DNA of 64,000 bases from Lysobacter sp. (GTDB lineage: Bacteria; Pseudomonadota; Gammaproteobacteria; Xanthomonadales; Xanthomonadaceae), in contig JASLDW010000006.1 of the NCBI GenBank assembly GCA_030151365.1, forward strand, positions 161,516 through 225,515. The letters run 5' to 3'. Positions 1-8,611 of the stretch are shown here, piece by piece; position 1 is the first letter of the stretch, and every line of letters starts with the position of its first letter. The notes under the pieces are model-generated. The model ran no database searches and was not told the DNA's origin. It saw nothing but the letters and a program-made list of their open reading frames with translations. The position numbers were made by a program, and so were the translations under genes.

Positions 1-1
1 G

Positions 2-307
2 GCGGCGTTGCGCTGGGGCGACATCCGCGGCGCATGGATGCAGCAGGATCCGGCCTGGCGCAACACCCATCCGCTCAGCGATTTCGACCTCGAGCGCTAC
101 AAGCAGTTGCAGATCACGTCGTATCACGTGATGGACAGCAACAGTGGCGACGTCGACGAGGCCGTCCGCTCCGTCGAGATCGGCCTCGCCAACCGCAACA
201 CCATGGCGGCGCGCACCATGACCTATCGCGAGACCTGGCACTACGACACGGCCAGCAAGACGTGGTGGGTCACTTCCGGTCTCCCCGATTTCTGGAACGG
301 GCAATAA
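2..307 (+). CDS. C-terminal part of an unrecognised protein (truncated by the window edge)
   Basis: The frame is open from the first base of the window, so the real start lies upstream; about 101 residues are visible, ending in TAA. The visible part is polar, rich in Trp, Tyr, Asp and Arg, and ends in a segment of alternating aromatic and charged residues (RETWHYD, WWVTSGLPDFW) that looks like a terminal beta-hairpin. There is no membrane segment and no motif I recognise. It lies 73 bases upstream of the rhodanese gene on the same strand. An NTF2-like fold is possible from the pattern, but that is a guess, so I assign no function. Confidence 0.6.
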   Translation, partial: AALRWGDIRGAWMQQDPAWRNTHPLSDFDLERYKQLQITSYHVMDSNSGDVDEAVRSVEIGLANRNTMAARTMTYRETWHYDTASKTWWVTSGLPDFWNGQ

Positions 308-380
308 GGCGACGATACGTGGCGCCAAGGCGCGCGCTGGGCGACAATCGCCGTCCGCTCGCGCAACTCCCGGATTCCTC

Positions 381-815
381 GTGACCCTGCAAGACCTGAT
401 CGCATTCGCCGGCCGCCACCTGATGCTGTCGCTGGCCCTGGCCGGCCTCACCCTGGCCTTGATCGTCACCGAGGTGATGCGCCTGATGCAGGGCTGGAAG
501 ACGCTGAAGCCGGCCCAGCTCACCGGATTGATGAACCACGACAATGCCCTGGTGGTCGATCTGCGCCCGATCAACGACTTCCAGGCCGGCCATATCGCCG
601 GTTCTCGCAACGTCCAGATGAGCCAGTTCGATCCCGAGAACAAGCAGCTTGCCGGGGCGAAGGCCCTGCCGGTGGTGCTGGTGTGCAAGAGCGGCCAGAC
701 CGCCGGCGGCGCGGCCGGGCGACTGGCCAAGGCCGGCTTCGAGAAGGTCTACGTGCTTGATGGCGGCATCGGCGGCTGGATCGGCGCCGACCTTCCGCTG
801 GTCAAGGGGCGTTGA
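381..815 (+). CDS. Membrane-anchored rhodanese-like sulfurtransferase
   Basis: 144 residues from a GTG start. Residues 12-30 form one hydrophobic membrane segment, followed by a single rhodanese domain at about 42-140. The active-site loop reads CKSGQT with the catalytic cysteine at 102; a persulfide would form on this cysteine. The size and N-terminal anchor resemble the YibN family. In Escherichia coli yibN is followed by grxC, secB and gpsA; here secB and gpsA follow on the same strand, but no glutaredoxin gene lies between. The sulfur donor and acceptor cannot be inferred. Confidence 0.85.
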   Translation: MTLQDLIAFAGRHLMLSLALAGLTLALIVTEVMRLMQGWKTLKPAQLTGLMNHDNALVVDLRPINDFQAGHIAGSRNVQMSQFDPENKQLAGAKALPVVLVCKSGQTAGGAAGRLAKAGFEKVYVLDGGIGGWIGADLPLVKGR

Positions 816-904
816 TTCCACCCCCGGCCGTACCCATCCAGGGATCGTCGCGCCTTCGTGCGATAATCGACGATTCCCAAACGAAACAGTTACTGGAGCA
901 TTCC

Positions 905-1429
905 ATGTCCGACGAGACGACCAACGGCGCCGCCGTGCCCGCCACCGCCGAAGAGCAGGGCGCGACTTTCAGCGTCGAGAAGATCTACACCCGCGACGTC
1001 TCGTTCGAGGCCCCGAATGCCCCGGCCGTGTTCACCGAACAGGGCCAGCCCGACCTGCAGATGAACCTCAACCAGCGCGCCGGCCAGGTCGGCGAAAACG
1101 CCTATGAGGTGGTGCTGGGCGTGACCCTGACCTGCACCGTGAACGGCAAGACCGCCTACCTCGCCGAAGTGCAGCAGGCCGGCGTGTTCGGCCTCGCCGG
1201 TTTCGATGCCGCCGGCCTCGACGCCATGCTCGGCGCCCATTGCCCGAACATCCTCTACCCCTACGCCCGCCAGGCGATCAGCGAACTGATCAACGGCGGC
1301 GGCTTCCCGCCGTTCTACCTGCAGCCGATCAACTTCGACGCGCTGTACGCCGAAGGCCTGCGCCAGCGCGCCGCCCAGCAGGAGCAGGGTGCGCTGGAAT
1401 CGGGCACGGAGACGGCCGGCAACGCCTGA
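905..1429 (+). CDS. secB: Protein-export chaperone SecB
   Basis: 174 residues, the usual size for SecB, a homotetrameric cytosolic chaperone that holds preproteins unfolded and passes them to SecA. The start at 905 is chosen because GGAG lies at 895-898 with six bases of spacing; the frame stays open upstream but the extra residues are not SecB-like. Family signatures are visible: the ARDVSFEAPNAP segment near the N-terminus and the region around CPNILYPYARQAI in the C-terminal half, followed by a hydrophilic Gln/Glu-rich tail. gpsA begins 13 bases after the stop, the classic secB-gpsA order, which supports co-transcription. Confidence 0.97.
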   Translation: MSDETTNGAAVPATAEEQGATFSVEKIYTRDVSFEAPNAPAVFTEQGQPDLQMNLNQRAGQVGENAYEVVLGVTLTCTVNGKTAYLAEVQQAGVFGLAGFDAAGLDAMLGAHCPNILYPYARQAISELINGGGFPPFYLQPINFDALYAEGLRQRAAQQEQGALESGTETAGNA

Positions 1430-1442
1430 AGCCGGTGACGGC

Positions 1443-2477
1443 ATGACGGCAATCGCAACCACTTCGGTGGTCGTGCTGGGCGCGGGCTCCTGGGGCACCG
1501 CGCTCGCCGCGTTGATCGCGCGCCACGGCAAGGACACCTTGCTGTGGGGCCGCGATGCGGCGGTGGTCGAGGCGATCGACCAGCGCCACGAGAATCCACG
1601 CTACCTGCCCGGCATTCCCTTGCCGGACAACCTGCGCGCCACCACCGATCTGGCCGCGGCGGTCGCTGCAGCCGATCTGTTGCTGGTGGTCGTGCCCTCG
1701 CATGCCTTTGCCGAGACGGTCGCGGCGATCGCGCCGCATCGCCGCCCCGGCACCGGGCTGGCGTGGGCGACCAAGGGCTTCGAGCCCGGCTCCGGACGCT
1801 TCCTCCACGAAGTCGCGGCGGAAGTGCTGGGCGATGACGTGCCGCTGGCGGTCGTCACCGGACCCTCGTTCGCCAAGGAAGTCGCGCTCGGCCTGCCGAC
1901 CGCGCTGACCGTGCATTCGGACACGCCGGCCTTTGGCCAGGCGGTCGCCGATATCCTCCACGGCCCCGATTTCCGTGCCTATACCGGCCAGGACATGGTC
2001 GGCGCCGAGCTTGGTGGCGCGATGAAGAACGTGCTGGCAGTGGCCACCGGCGTCGCCGACGGCATGGAGCTCGGCCTCAACGCCCGTGCCGGCCTGATCA
2101 CCCGCGGCCTCAACGAGATGCTGCGGCTGTCCGCGGCGATGGGCGCGCAACCGGAAACCCTGATGGGCCTTGCCGGCCTCGGTGATCTGGTGCTGACCTG
2201 CACCGGCGATCTCTCGCGCAACCGTCGCCTGGGATTGTCGCTGGGGCGCGGGCAATCGATCGAAGAAGCGGTGCGCGCGATCGGACAGGTGGTCGAATCG
2301 ATCCAGACCGCGAATGAAGTGATGCGCCTGGCGGATCGCCACGGCATCGACCTGCCGATCAGTCGCGGCGTGCGCGACGTCCTGCACGGGGACTGCACGC
2401 CGGCCGAAGGCCTGCATCGCCTGTTGGCGCGGGACCAGAAGCCCGAGTATCCGGCCACACTGTTTTCGCGGGCCTGA
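1443..2477 (+). CDS. gpsA: NAD(P)+-dependent glycerol-3-phosphate dehydrogenase GpsA
   Basis: 344 residues. It reduces dihydroxyacetone phosphate to sn-glycerol-3-phosphate, the backbone precursor of phospholipids, in the cytosol. The Rossmann motif GAGSWGTALA lies near the N-terminus, TGPSFAKEV in the middle, and the substrate-binding lysine region GGAMKNVLA near residue 195. The start at 1443 places the dinucleotide motif about ten residues in, as usual. It lies 13 bases behind secB and ends inside the A-tract of the hairpin at 2477-2510. plsB, which uses the product, is encoded at 30.8-33.4 kb. Confidence 0.97.
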   Translation: MTAIATTSVVVLGAGSWGTALAALIARHGKDTLLWGRDAAVVEAIDQRHENPRYLPGIPLPDNLRATTDLAAAVAAADLLLVVVPSHAFAETVAAIAPHRRPGTGLAWATKGFEPGSGRFLHEVAAEVLGDDVPLAVVTGPSFAKEVALGLPTALTVHSDTPAFGQAVADILHGPDFRAYTGQDMVGAELGGAMKNVLAVATGVADGMELGLNARAGLITRGLNEMLRLSAAMGAQPETLMGLAGLGDLVLTCTGDLSRNRRLGLSLGRGQSIEEAVRAIGQVVESIQTANEVMRLADRHGIDLPISRGVRDVLHGDCTPAEGLHRLLARDQKPEYPATLFSRA

Positions 2478-2510
2478 AAAAGGCAAGGCCCGGACAGGGC
2501 CCGGGCCTTG
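2477..2510 (-). terminator. Intrinsic terminator downstream of trmL
   Basis: A 10-bp perfect stem (CAAGGCCCGG at 2484-2493 pairing with CCGGGCCTTG at 2501-2510) with a 7-base loop. Read on the minus strand it is followed by CC and five T residues (2477-2481), a good intrinsic terminator for trmL, which ends at 2650. For gpsA on the plus strand the same hairpin has no T-tract, so any effect there would be weaker. Confidence 0.7.
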
Positions 2511-2649
2511 GGACGCGTCCCGGGGAGGGGGTGAGACGCGTCTGTGCAGCCGATGAGGGGAGTCATCCGTGCTGCAGGGCGAAGTATGACTGCGAAATTG
2601 CAGGTTTGCCTGAATGTAAACCGGCCAGTTCACAAATTATGGAACCGCA

Positions 2650-3114
2650 TCACGTTCCGCCGGGAAAGCCGAGCTGCCGCCAGGCCTCGAAAACCGTGAC
2701 CGCGACTGCGTTCGAGAGGTTCAGACTGCGGTTTTCCGGGCGCATCGGCAGCCGGATCCGCCGTTCGTCTGAAATCGTATTCATGAGTTCCGGGGGCAAT
2801 CCGGCGGTTTCGCTGCCGAACAGCAGGGTGTCGTCCGCGCGCCAATCGACCTGATCGTGGCGGATCCGTCCCCGGGTGCTCAAGGCGAAGACCCGGGTCG
2901 GGCCGATCGCCGCCAGTGCGGCCTCCAGCGACGGATGGACGCGCATCTCGGCGTACTCGTGGTAGTCGAGGCCGGCGCGCTTGAGCTGCCGGTCGTCGAT
3001 CGAGAAACCCAACGGTTCCACCAGGTGCAGCCGTGCGCCGGTATTGGCGCACAGGCGGATCACGTTGCCGGTATTGGGCGGGATTTCGGGCTGGTGGAGG
3101 ATGACGTGGAGCAC
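2650..3114 (-). CDS. trmL: tRNA (cytidine/uridine-34 2'-O) methyltransferase TrmL
   Basis: 154 residues from a GTG start. A SPOUT-fold methyltransferase that methylates the ribose of the wobble base in tRNA-Leu isoacceptors using S-adenosylmethionine. Visible family motifs are the N-terminal QPEIPPNTGNVIRL, the FGSETAGLP loop and the knot region RIRLPM...SLNLSNAVAV. Length and motifs match the compact TrmL/YibK type, which lacks a separate RNA-binding domain. It is convergent with gpsA, shares its terminator hairpin, and is divergent from the M16 peptidase gene. Confidence 0.96.
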   Translation of the reverse strand: MLHVILHQPEIPPNTGNVIRLCANTGARLHLVEPLGFSIDDRQLKRAGLDYHEYAEMRVHPSLEAALAAIGPTRVFALSTRGRIRHDQVDWRADDTLLFGSETAGLPPELMNTISDERRIRLPMRPENRSLNLSNAVAVTVFEAWRQLGFPGGT

Positions 3115-3220
3115 GTGCGTTCAGCGATTCAGTCGCGACGGAGGGGGAATGACCTTCGGCCAGTGTATCGAGCGGCGCGAACCGGTAGGCTTCGAAGTTC
3201 CGTGTCCAAGGGGAGACCCC

Positions 3221-6058
3221 ATGCGTTTGAAGACCCGCCACGCCGCACTGGCGCTTGCCATTGCCGCCAGTGCCTGCGGCGCCATCGTGCCGACCACCGT
3301 GTTCGCCAAGGGCAGCGCGCCCGCGGTGGACATTCCCTACCAGCAGTTCACCCTGCCCAACGGCTTGCGGGTGATCGTGCACGAGGACCACAAGGCGCCG
3401 ATCGTGGCGGTCAACATCTGGTACCACGTCGGCAGCCTGAACGAGCCGGCGGGTCGCAGCGGCTTCGCCCACCTGTTCGAACACCTGATGTTCAACGGTT
3501 CCGAAAACCATCCGGGCGACTATTTCCCGCCGTTCGAACAGGCCGGCGCGACCGGACAGAACGGCACCACCAATACCGACCGGACCAATTACTTCGAGAA
3601 CGTGCCGACCACCGCGCTCGACATGGCGTTGTGGATGGAATCCGATCGCATGGGCCACCTGCTCGGCGCGATCGACCAGGGCGTGCTCGACGAGCAGCGT
3701 GGCGTGGTGCAGAACGAAAAGCGCCAGAACGAAAACCAGCCCTATGGCCAGATGTGGCAGGTGATGACCCGGACGATGTACCCGAAGGGACATCCCTACC
3801 ACCCCCCCGTGATCGGCTCGATGAGCGACCTCAACGCGGCCAGCCTCAACGACGTCAAGACCTGGTTCCGCACCTGGTACGGCCCGAACAACGCGGTGCT
3901 GGTGCTGGCCGGCGACATCGATCTGGCCACCGCCAAGCAGAAGGCCGCGCGCTATTTCGGCGACATCCCGGCATCGCCGACCATGGCGGCGGTGAAGGCC
4001 GATCCGGCGCCGCTGAAGGAAGGCGGGCGCACCGTGTTGCAGGACAAGGTGCCGCAGGTGCGGATGATGCGGGTGTGGAACGTCGCGCAGGTGGGGACGC
4101 GCGATTCCGACATGCTCGACCTGTTCGCGCAGGTGCTGGGCGGCAGCGCCAGTTCGCGTCTCGACCGTCGCCTCGTCTACCAGGACAAGCTGGTCGATTC
4201 GGTGAGCGTGTCGAACGATGCCTCGCAGCTCGGCGGCAATTTCATCGTCACCGCGATGGTCAAGCAGGGCGTCGATCCCAAGAAGGTCGAGGCGGTGATC
4301 GACGAGGAGTTGCAGAAGCTGTTGCGCGAAGGCCCGAGCGCCGATGAGTTGTCGCGCGCGCGCACCACCTTCGAAGCCAACTTCATCCGCGGCATCGAAC
4401 GCATCGGCGGTTTCGGCGGCAAGGCCGATGCGCTGGCATCGTGCGCCATCTACACCGGCAACCCCGGCTGCTTCCGCACCAGTCTCGCCAATGTCTCCGG
4501 CGCGAGCGCGGCGGACGTCGCCAAGGCCGGCAATGCGTGGCTGAAGAAGCCGAGCCATGTCTTCGTGGTCGAGCCGGGCGAGCGCAAGCCGCTGGCGGAA
4601 GACCCGAGCGTGAAGCCGGCGCCGTTCGTAATGCCGAAGGTCGATCCCAAGTACAAGACCATCGCCAGCGACGTCGACCGCAAGGCCGGCGTGCCCAAGG
4701 TCGACCACTATCCGACGCTCACCTTCCCGGCGATGCAGCGCGGCAAGCTCGACAACGGCACCACCGTGATCCTCGCAGAACGCCACGAAATCCCCGTGGT
4801 GCAGATGAACTACCTGTTCGATGGCGGCTATTCCAGCGATTTCGGCGGCAAGCTCGGCACCGCGTCGTTCGCGATGAACATGCTGCGCGAAGGCGCCGGC
4901 GGACGCGATGCGCTGACCTTCAAGTCGGACGCCGAGGCGCTGGGCGCGCAGTTGGGATCGAGCGCGGGGATCGACGGTTCGTCCGCCACCCTGTCGGCGC
5001 TGACCAGCAAGCTCGACGCTTCGGTCGGCCTGTTCGCGGACATGCTGCGCAAGCCGGCCTTCAGCCCGGCCGACATCGATCGCGTCAAGGCGATGCGCAT
5101 CGCCGGCATCCGCCAGGAGAAGGCGCGCCCGAACACCGCGGCGATGCGCGTGCTGCCGCCGCTGCTGTACGGCGAAGGCCATCCCTATGCGATGCCGCTG
5201 ACCGGCTCCGGTACCGAAGCGTCGGTGACGACGATTTCGCGCGACGATCTCGACGCCTACCGCCGTACCTGGCTGCGTCCGGAAAACGCCACGCTGGTCG
5301 TGGTCGGCGATACCACCATGGACAAGCTGCTGCCGGTGCTCAATCGCCATCTCGGCGACTGGAAGGGCGAAGGCGCGGCGACGAAGGCGAAGGTCGTGCC
5401 GCAGGTGGCGCTGCCGACCAAGCCGCGCGTGTTCCTGATCGACCAGCCGGGCGCCGTGCAGGCCAACATCATGGCCGCCGAGCTGGTGTCGTCGACGCGC
5501 GATCCGGGCGCGGTGAAGTTGTCGATGGCCAACGACATCCTCGGCGGCGTGTTCTCCTCGCGCCTCAACATGAACCTGCGCGAGGACAAGCACTGGTCCT
5601 ATGGGGCCTACACCACCATGGTGGATGCGCAGGGGCAGCGGCCGTGGCTGGCGCTGGCGCCGGTGCAGATCGACAAGACCGCGGAGTCGATCGCCGAGAC
5701 GCGTCGCGAAATCAGCGATTACACCAGCGGCAAGAAGCCGGCGACGCAGGATGAAGTGACCAAGGTGGTCAACAACGAGCTGCGCGGCCAGCCGGGTGCC
5801 TACGAAACCGCGGGCGCGGTGCTCGGCACCATGACCGGGATCGTGCGCTATGGCCGTCCCGACAACTGGATCCAGGTGCGCAACGAGCAGATCGCCAACC
5901 TGACGCCGGCACAAGCCGCCGAAGCGATCAAGGCGATCCATCCGGATGCGCTGACATGGGTGGTCGTCGGCGACCTCAAGAAGATCGAGGCGCCGGTGCG
6001 CGCGCTGAATCTGGGCGAGGTCACGGTGGTCGATGCCAACGGCAAGCCGGCGCACTAA
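3221..6058 (+). CDS. Exported two-domain M16 zinc metallopeptidase
   Basis: 945 residues. The start at 3221 is preceded by AAGGGGAG (3208-3215). A signal peptide occupies about residues 1-29. The inverted zinc motif H84-L-F-E87-H88 is intact, with the third ligand most likely E166 in VVQNEKRQ. A second M16 repeat begins near residue 500 with the typical LDNGTTVIL strand but without a zinc motif, giving the clamshell arrangement of catalytic plus inactive halves in one chain. It probably degrades peptides in the periplasm or outside the cell; the substrate is unknown. The gene stands alone, divergent from trmL. Confidence 0.93.
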   Translation: MRLKTRHAALALAIAASACGAIVPTTVFAKGSAPAVDIPYQQFTLPNGLRVIVHEDHKAPIVAVNIWYHVGSLNEPAGRSGFAHLFEHLMFNGSENHPGDYFPPFEQAGATGQNGTTNTDRTNYFENVPTTALDMALWMESDRMGHLLGAIDQGVLDEQRGVVQNEKRQNENQPYGQMWQVMTRTMYPKGHPYHPPVIGSMSDLNAASLNDVKTWFRTWYGPNNAVLVLAGDIDLATAKQKAARYFGDIPASPTMAAVKADPAPLKEGGRTVLQDKVPQVRMMRVWNVAQVGTRDSDMLDLFAQVLGGSASSRLDRRLVYQDKLVDSVSVSNDASQLGGNFIVTAMVKQGVDPKKVEAVIDEELQKLLREGPSADELSRARTTFEANFIRGIERIGGFGGKADALASCAIYTGNPGCFRTSLANVSGASAADVAKAGNAWLKKPSHVFVVEPGERKPLAEDPSVKPAPFVMPKVDPKYKTIASDVDRKAGVPKVDHYPTLTFPAMQRGKLDNGTTVILAERHEIPVVQMNYLFDGGYSSDFGGKLGTASFAMNMLREGAGGRDALTFKSDAEALGAQLGSSAGIDGSSATLSALTSKLDASVGLFADMLRKPAFSPADIDRVKAMRIAGIRQEKARPNTAAMRVLPPLLYGEGHPYAMPLTGSGTEASVTTISRDDLDAYRRTWLRPENATLVVVGDTTMDKLLPVLNRHLGDWKGEGAATKAKVVPQVALPTKPRVFLIDQPGAVQANIMAAELVSSTRDPGAVKLSMANDILGGVFSSRLNMNLREDKHWSYGAYTTMVDAQGQRPWLALAPVQIDKTAESIAETRREISDYTSGKKPATQDEVTKVVNNELRGQPGAYETAGAVLGTMTGIVRYGRPDNWIQVRNEQIANLTPAQAAEAIKAIHPDALTWVVVGDLKKIEAPVRALNLGEVTVVDANGKPAH

Positions 6059-6076
6059 CTCGAACGCGCTGGTGGC

Positions 6077-6179
6077 GTGGGTCGCCACGCTGCCGCGCGG
6101 TACGCCGTGAATACATCCATGTAGGCTCATGCGCCGCATCCATGCGGCGCAATGCCCGCGCATCGGCGTGGCGACCCAC
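6077..6179 (+). repeat. Intergenic double-hairpin repeat, copy 1
   Basis: The core holds two hairpins with CC loops: TACAT-CC-ATGTA at 6112-6123 and GCGCCGCAT-CC-ATGCGGCGC at 6131-6150, separated by GGCTCAT. The core is enclosed by a 13-bp inverted repeat (GTGGGTCGCCACG at 6077-6089 and its complement at 6167-6179). The same core recurs at about 6.3, 11.0 and 25.1 kb. This copy sits in the 350-base convergent gap 6059-6408, which also contains a terminator and copy 4 but no gene. Confidence 0.85.
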
Positions 6180-6214
6180 TTCCGCGCGCGTATTGTGGCT
6201 TTGCGGAGATTTTG

Positions 6215-6245
6215 AAAAGCAACAGCCCGCGCGGCTGTTGCTTTT
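6215..6245. terminator. Bidirectional intrinsic terminator
   Basis: A 13-bp perfect stem, AAAAGCAACAGCC (6215-6227) with GGCTGTTGCTTTT (6233-6245), and loop CGCGC. The stem ends in four A residues on one side and four T residues on the other, so it reads as hairpin plus U-tract from both strands. It lies between the converging M16 peptidase gene and ald and can serve both. Confidence 0.88.
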
Positions 6246-6278
6246 AACTCACACCCCCCTCAAGCAACCACCGGCGGT

Positions 6279-6386
6279 GCCTATGCGGTTGGTCTGTAGC
6301 GCCGACCATGCGAGGCATGGATGCTGAGCCGAGCCCCCATGGATGGGTTCACGGCGTGTCGGCGGCTGCAGACAACCGCGATAGGC
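6279..6386 (-). repeat. Intergenic double-hairpin repeat, copy 4 (diverged, inverted)
   Basis: Read on the minus strand it keeps the order of the other copies: CGCCGTGAA, a CCCAT-CC-ATGGG hairpin (6336-6347), GGCTC, and a GCAT-CC-ATGC hairpin (6315-6324). The stem bases differ from the other copies but still pair. Outer arms at 6279-6306 and 6358-6386 form a long imperfect inverted repeat of nearly 30 bases with a few mismatches and one-base bulges. It lies 29 bases upstream, in plus coordinates, of the 3' end of ald. Confidence 0.75.
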
Positions 6387-6408
6387 GCAAAGCCGGGCGA
6401 TGTTTTTC

Positions 6409-7527
6409 TTACGCGCCGATCAGCTGCTCCGCCGGCACGTAGGGCAGGTGGTGCGCTTCGGCCACCGGCTCGCAGGTGACCTTGCCTTCGCAGACATTCA
6501 GGCCGTTGCGCAGGTGGACGTCCTGCGCCAGCGCCTTCTTCCAGCCGTTGTTCGCCAGCGCCAGGGTGAAGGGCAGGGTGACGCTGTTGAGCGCGAAGGT
6601 CGAGGTGCGCGCGACCGCGCCCGGCATGTTCGCCACGCAGTAGTGGACGACGCCGTCGACGACATAGGTCGGGTCGGCGTGGGTGGTGGCGTGCGAGGTT
6701 TCCACGCAGCCGCCCTGGTCGATGGCGACGTCGACGATCACCGCGCCCGGCTTCATGGTCTTGACCATTTCTTTCGTGACCAACTTCGGCGCGGCGGCGC
6801 CCGGGACCAGCACGGTGCCGATCAGCAGGTCGGCGCGGCGCACCAGTTCCTCGATCGCGGCGCGGGTGGAGAAGATGGTGGAGATCGAGGTGCCGAACTG
6901 GGCGGCCAGGCGCTTGAGCGCGTCGGCCGAACGGTCGACCACGGTCACCTTGGCGCCCATGCCGACGGCGATCGTCGCGGCATGCGTGCCCGAGACGCCG
7001 CCACCGAGGATCACCACTTCGGCAGCCGGCACGCCCGGTACGCCGCCGAGCAGCACGCCGCGGCCACCCTGGGCCTTTTCCAGCGAATGCGCGCCGACCT
7101 GCGGGGCGAGGCGGCCGGCCACTTCCGACATCGGCGTCAGCAGCGGCAGCGAACCGTTCGCGGCGGTGACGGTTTCATAAGCGATGCAGACCGCACCCGA
7201 ATCGATCAGGTCCTTGGTCTGCGGTTCGTCGGGGGCGAGGTGCAGGTAGGTGAAGAGGATCTGGCCCGGGCGCAGCTTCTTGCGCTCCACCGCCTGCGGC
7301 TCCTTCACCTTCACGATCATGTCGGCGTTGGCGAAGATTTCGTCGGCGCTGTCGACGATCTTGCCGCCGGCGGCGACGTAGTCGGCGTCGGTCAGGCCGG
7401 CGCCGAGGCCCGCGCCCTTCTCCACCAGCACTTCATGGCCGTGGTGCACCAGCTCGTGCACGGACGACGGGATGAGGCCGACGCGGTATTCGTGGACTTT
7501 GATTTCCTTGGGGACGCCGATACGCAT
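6409..7527 (-). CDS. ald: Alanine dehydrogenase
   Basis: 372 residues. It reversibly deaminates L-alanine to pyruvate and ammonium with NAD+. Lys75 (in VKVKEP) and His96 (in YLHLAP) fall exactly at the catalytic positions known in the family. The Rossmann segment is VVILGGGVSGTHAA, and the late motif MPGAVARTSTF is present. The start at 7527 has GGAG about nine bases upstream; an in-frame ATG at 7542 is an alternative. It is divergent from an Lrp/AsnC regulator across 152 bases, an arrangement in which the regulator often controls alanine catabolism. The 3' end faces a bidirectional terminator. Confidence 0.96.
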   Translation of the reverse strand: MRIGVPKEIKVHEYRVGLIPSSVHELVHHGHEVLVEKGAGLGAGLTDADYVAAGGKIVDSADEIFANADMIVKVKEPQAVERKKLRPGQILFTYLHLAPDEPQTKDLIDSGAVCIAYETVTAANGSLPLLTPMSEVAGRLAPQVGAHSLEKAQGGRGVLLGGVPGVPAAEVVILGGGVSGTHAATIAVGMGAKVTVVDRSADALKRLAAQFGTSISTIFSTRAAIEELVRRADLLIGTVLVPGAAAPKLVTKEMVKTMKPGAVIVDVAIDQGGCVETSHATTHADPTYVVDGVVHYCVANMPGAVARTSTFALNSVTLPFTLALANNGWKKALAQDVHLRNGLNVCEGKVTCEPVAEAHHLPYVPAEQLIGA

Positions 7528-7602
7528 GACTGTGTGCTCCATGGGTGGGGTTGTCGGCGCGCCGACGGGTGAGGTGGAGCAGTATGGGCGCGTGATTGCG
7601 CA

Positions 7603-7659
7603 TTTTGGCGCGAAAATTGTTGATCGCACGGCAAGTTTGTCGCATTATTCGCCAATAAT
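7603..7659. promoter_or_regulatory. Candidate Lrp-type operator region between ald and its regulator
   Basis: The 152-base divergent spacer is AT-rich compared with its surroundings. It contains a near-palindrome TTTTGGCGCGAAAA (7603-7616) and a perfect ATTATT-CGCC-AATAAT palindrome (7644-7659). Their centres are about 42 bases apart, roughly four helical turns. Lrp-family octamers bind several phased sites of this sort. The assignment is inference from position and symmetry. Confidence 0.45.
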
Positions 7660-7679
7660 TCGGAAAATAATCGAACAGG

Positions 7680-8153
7680 ATGCGAATCATCGAACCTGCC
7701 ATCGACGACCGCGACCGCGCCATCCTGCGCCTGCTCCAGGAAGACGGGCGGCTGACCAATCTCGAGCTCGCCCAGAAGATCAACCTGTCGCCCTCGGCCT
7801 GCCTGCGGCGGGTCAAGCTGCTCGAGGAGTCGGGCCTGATCGCGCGCTATGTCATGTTGCTGGACGAGAAGGCGGCGGGCCTGCCGGGCACCGCCTTCGT
7901 GCTGGTCACGCTGGACCAGCAGGGGCGCATCGCGCTGGATGCCTTCGAGGCGGCGATCCAGCGGCACCCCGAGGTCACCGAATGCTGCCTGCTCGCCGGC
8001 ACCGCCGACTACATGGTGCGGGTGGCGTATGCGGATTCGGCCGATTTCGAGCGCATCCACACCGAGATCCTGACCCAGTTGCCCGGCGTGGTGCGTGTCC
8101 AGTCGACATTGACGCTGCGCACGGTGAAGAAGACGACGGCGTTGCCGTTGTAG
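7680..8153 (+). CDS. Lrp/AsnC-family transcriptional regulator
   Basis: 157 residues. An N-terminal winged helix-turn-helix (about 8-60; recognition region around SPSACLRRVKLLEESG) is followed by a C-terminal RAM domain (about 75-150) that would bind an amino-acid effector. Its position, divergent from ald, makes it the probable activator of alanine dehydrogenase (AldR/BkdR-like role), with alanine the likely effector; that is inference from context. The start used has little ribosome-binding sequence (ACAGG directly abuts the ATG), so weak initiation or a leaderless transcript is possible. Confidence 0.93.
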   Translation: MRIIEPAIDDRDRAILRLLQEDGRLTNLELAQKINLSPSACLRRVKLLEESGLIARYVMLLDEKAAGLPGTAFVLVTLDQQGRIALDAFEAAIQRHPEVTECCLLAGTADYMVRVAYADSADFERIHTEILTQLPGVVRVQSTLTLRTVKKTTALPL

Positions 8154-8205
8154 GCGTTGGGCAACGGTTGGGCTGGTGTCATCGCCCGTGGGCTAGACTC
8201 GGCCC

Positions 8206-8520
8206 ATGCCTCGTTTCGCACTGACCCTGATTGCCGCCATTGCATTGGCCGGCTGCTCCCTCGCCCCGATGACGCCGGAAGCCGAGCGCGTCCAGGTCGT
8301 CGCCACCCCGCCGAGCGGTTGCACCCCGGCCGGCCGGGTCGAAGTGTCGGCGACCAGCGGCTTCGCCATGGTCAAGCGCAACCAGCTGCGGGTGAAGGAT
8401 GAGCTGGAGACCCTGGCCCGCCAGGAGGCCGCCAAGATCGGCGCCAATACCGTCAGTCCGCGCGAAGCACCGAGCGCCGACGGCCACCAGAGTTTCGAAG
8501 CCTGGCGTTGCGCCCGCTGA
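8206..8520 (+). CDS. Small lipoprotein, DUF4156-like
   Basis: 104 residues. A short signal peptide ends in a lipobox LAGC with the acylated cysteine at residue 17. The remainder, with two further Cys residues (in SGCTP and WRCAR) that could form a disulfide, and the stretch ETLARQEAAKIGANTV, looks like the DUF4156 family, which shares a fold with the outer-membrane stress sensor RcsF. The role is unknown. It is a single gene between the Lrp regulator and oleA. Confidence 0.75.
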   Translation: MPRFALTLIAAIALAGCSLAPMTPEAERVQVVATPPSGCTPAGRVEVSATSGFAMVKRNQLRVKDELETLARQEAAKIGANTVSPREAPSADGHQSFEAWRCAR

Positions 8521-8611
8521 AGGCGGGGGGTGAACGGCAAGGGCCATTCGTCCGGGAAGGCCTGAAAACGCGGTATTCTATGCGGCTTGGTCCTGTTCAG
8601 GTTCCGCCTCC

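Noticed and set aside
2630..6163. Open frame of more than 1,100 codons on the minus strand
   Set aside because: It is antisense to the M16 peptidase and trmL genes; its product is very rich in Arg, His, Gly and Ala and has no recognisable motif. In GC-rich genomes the strand opposite a real gene often lacks stops.
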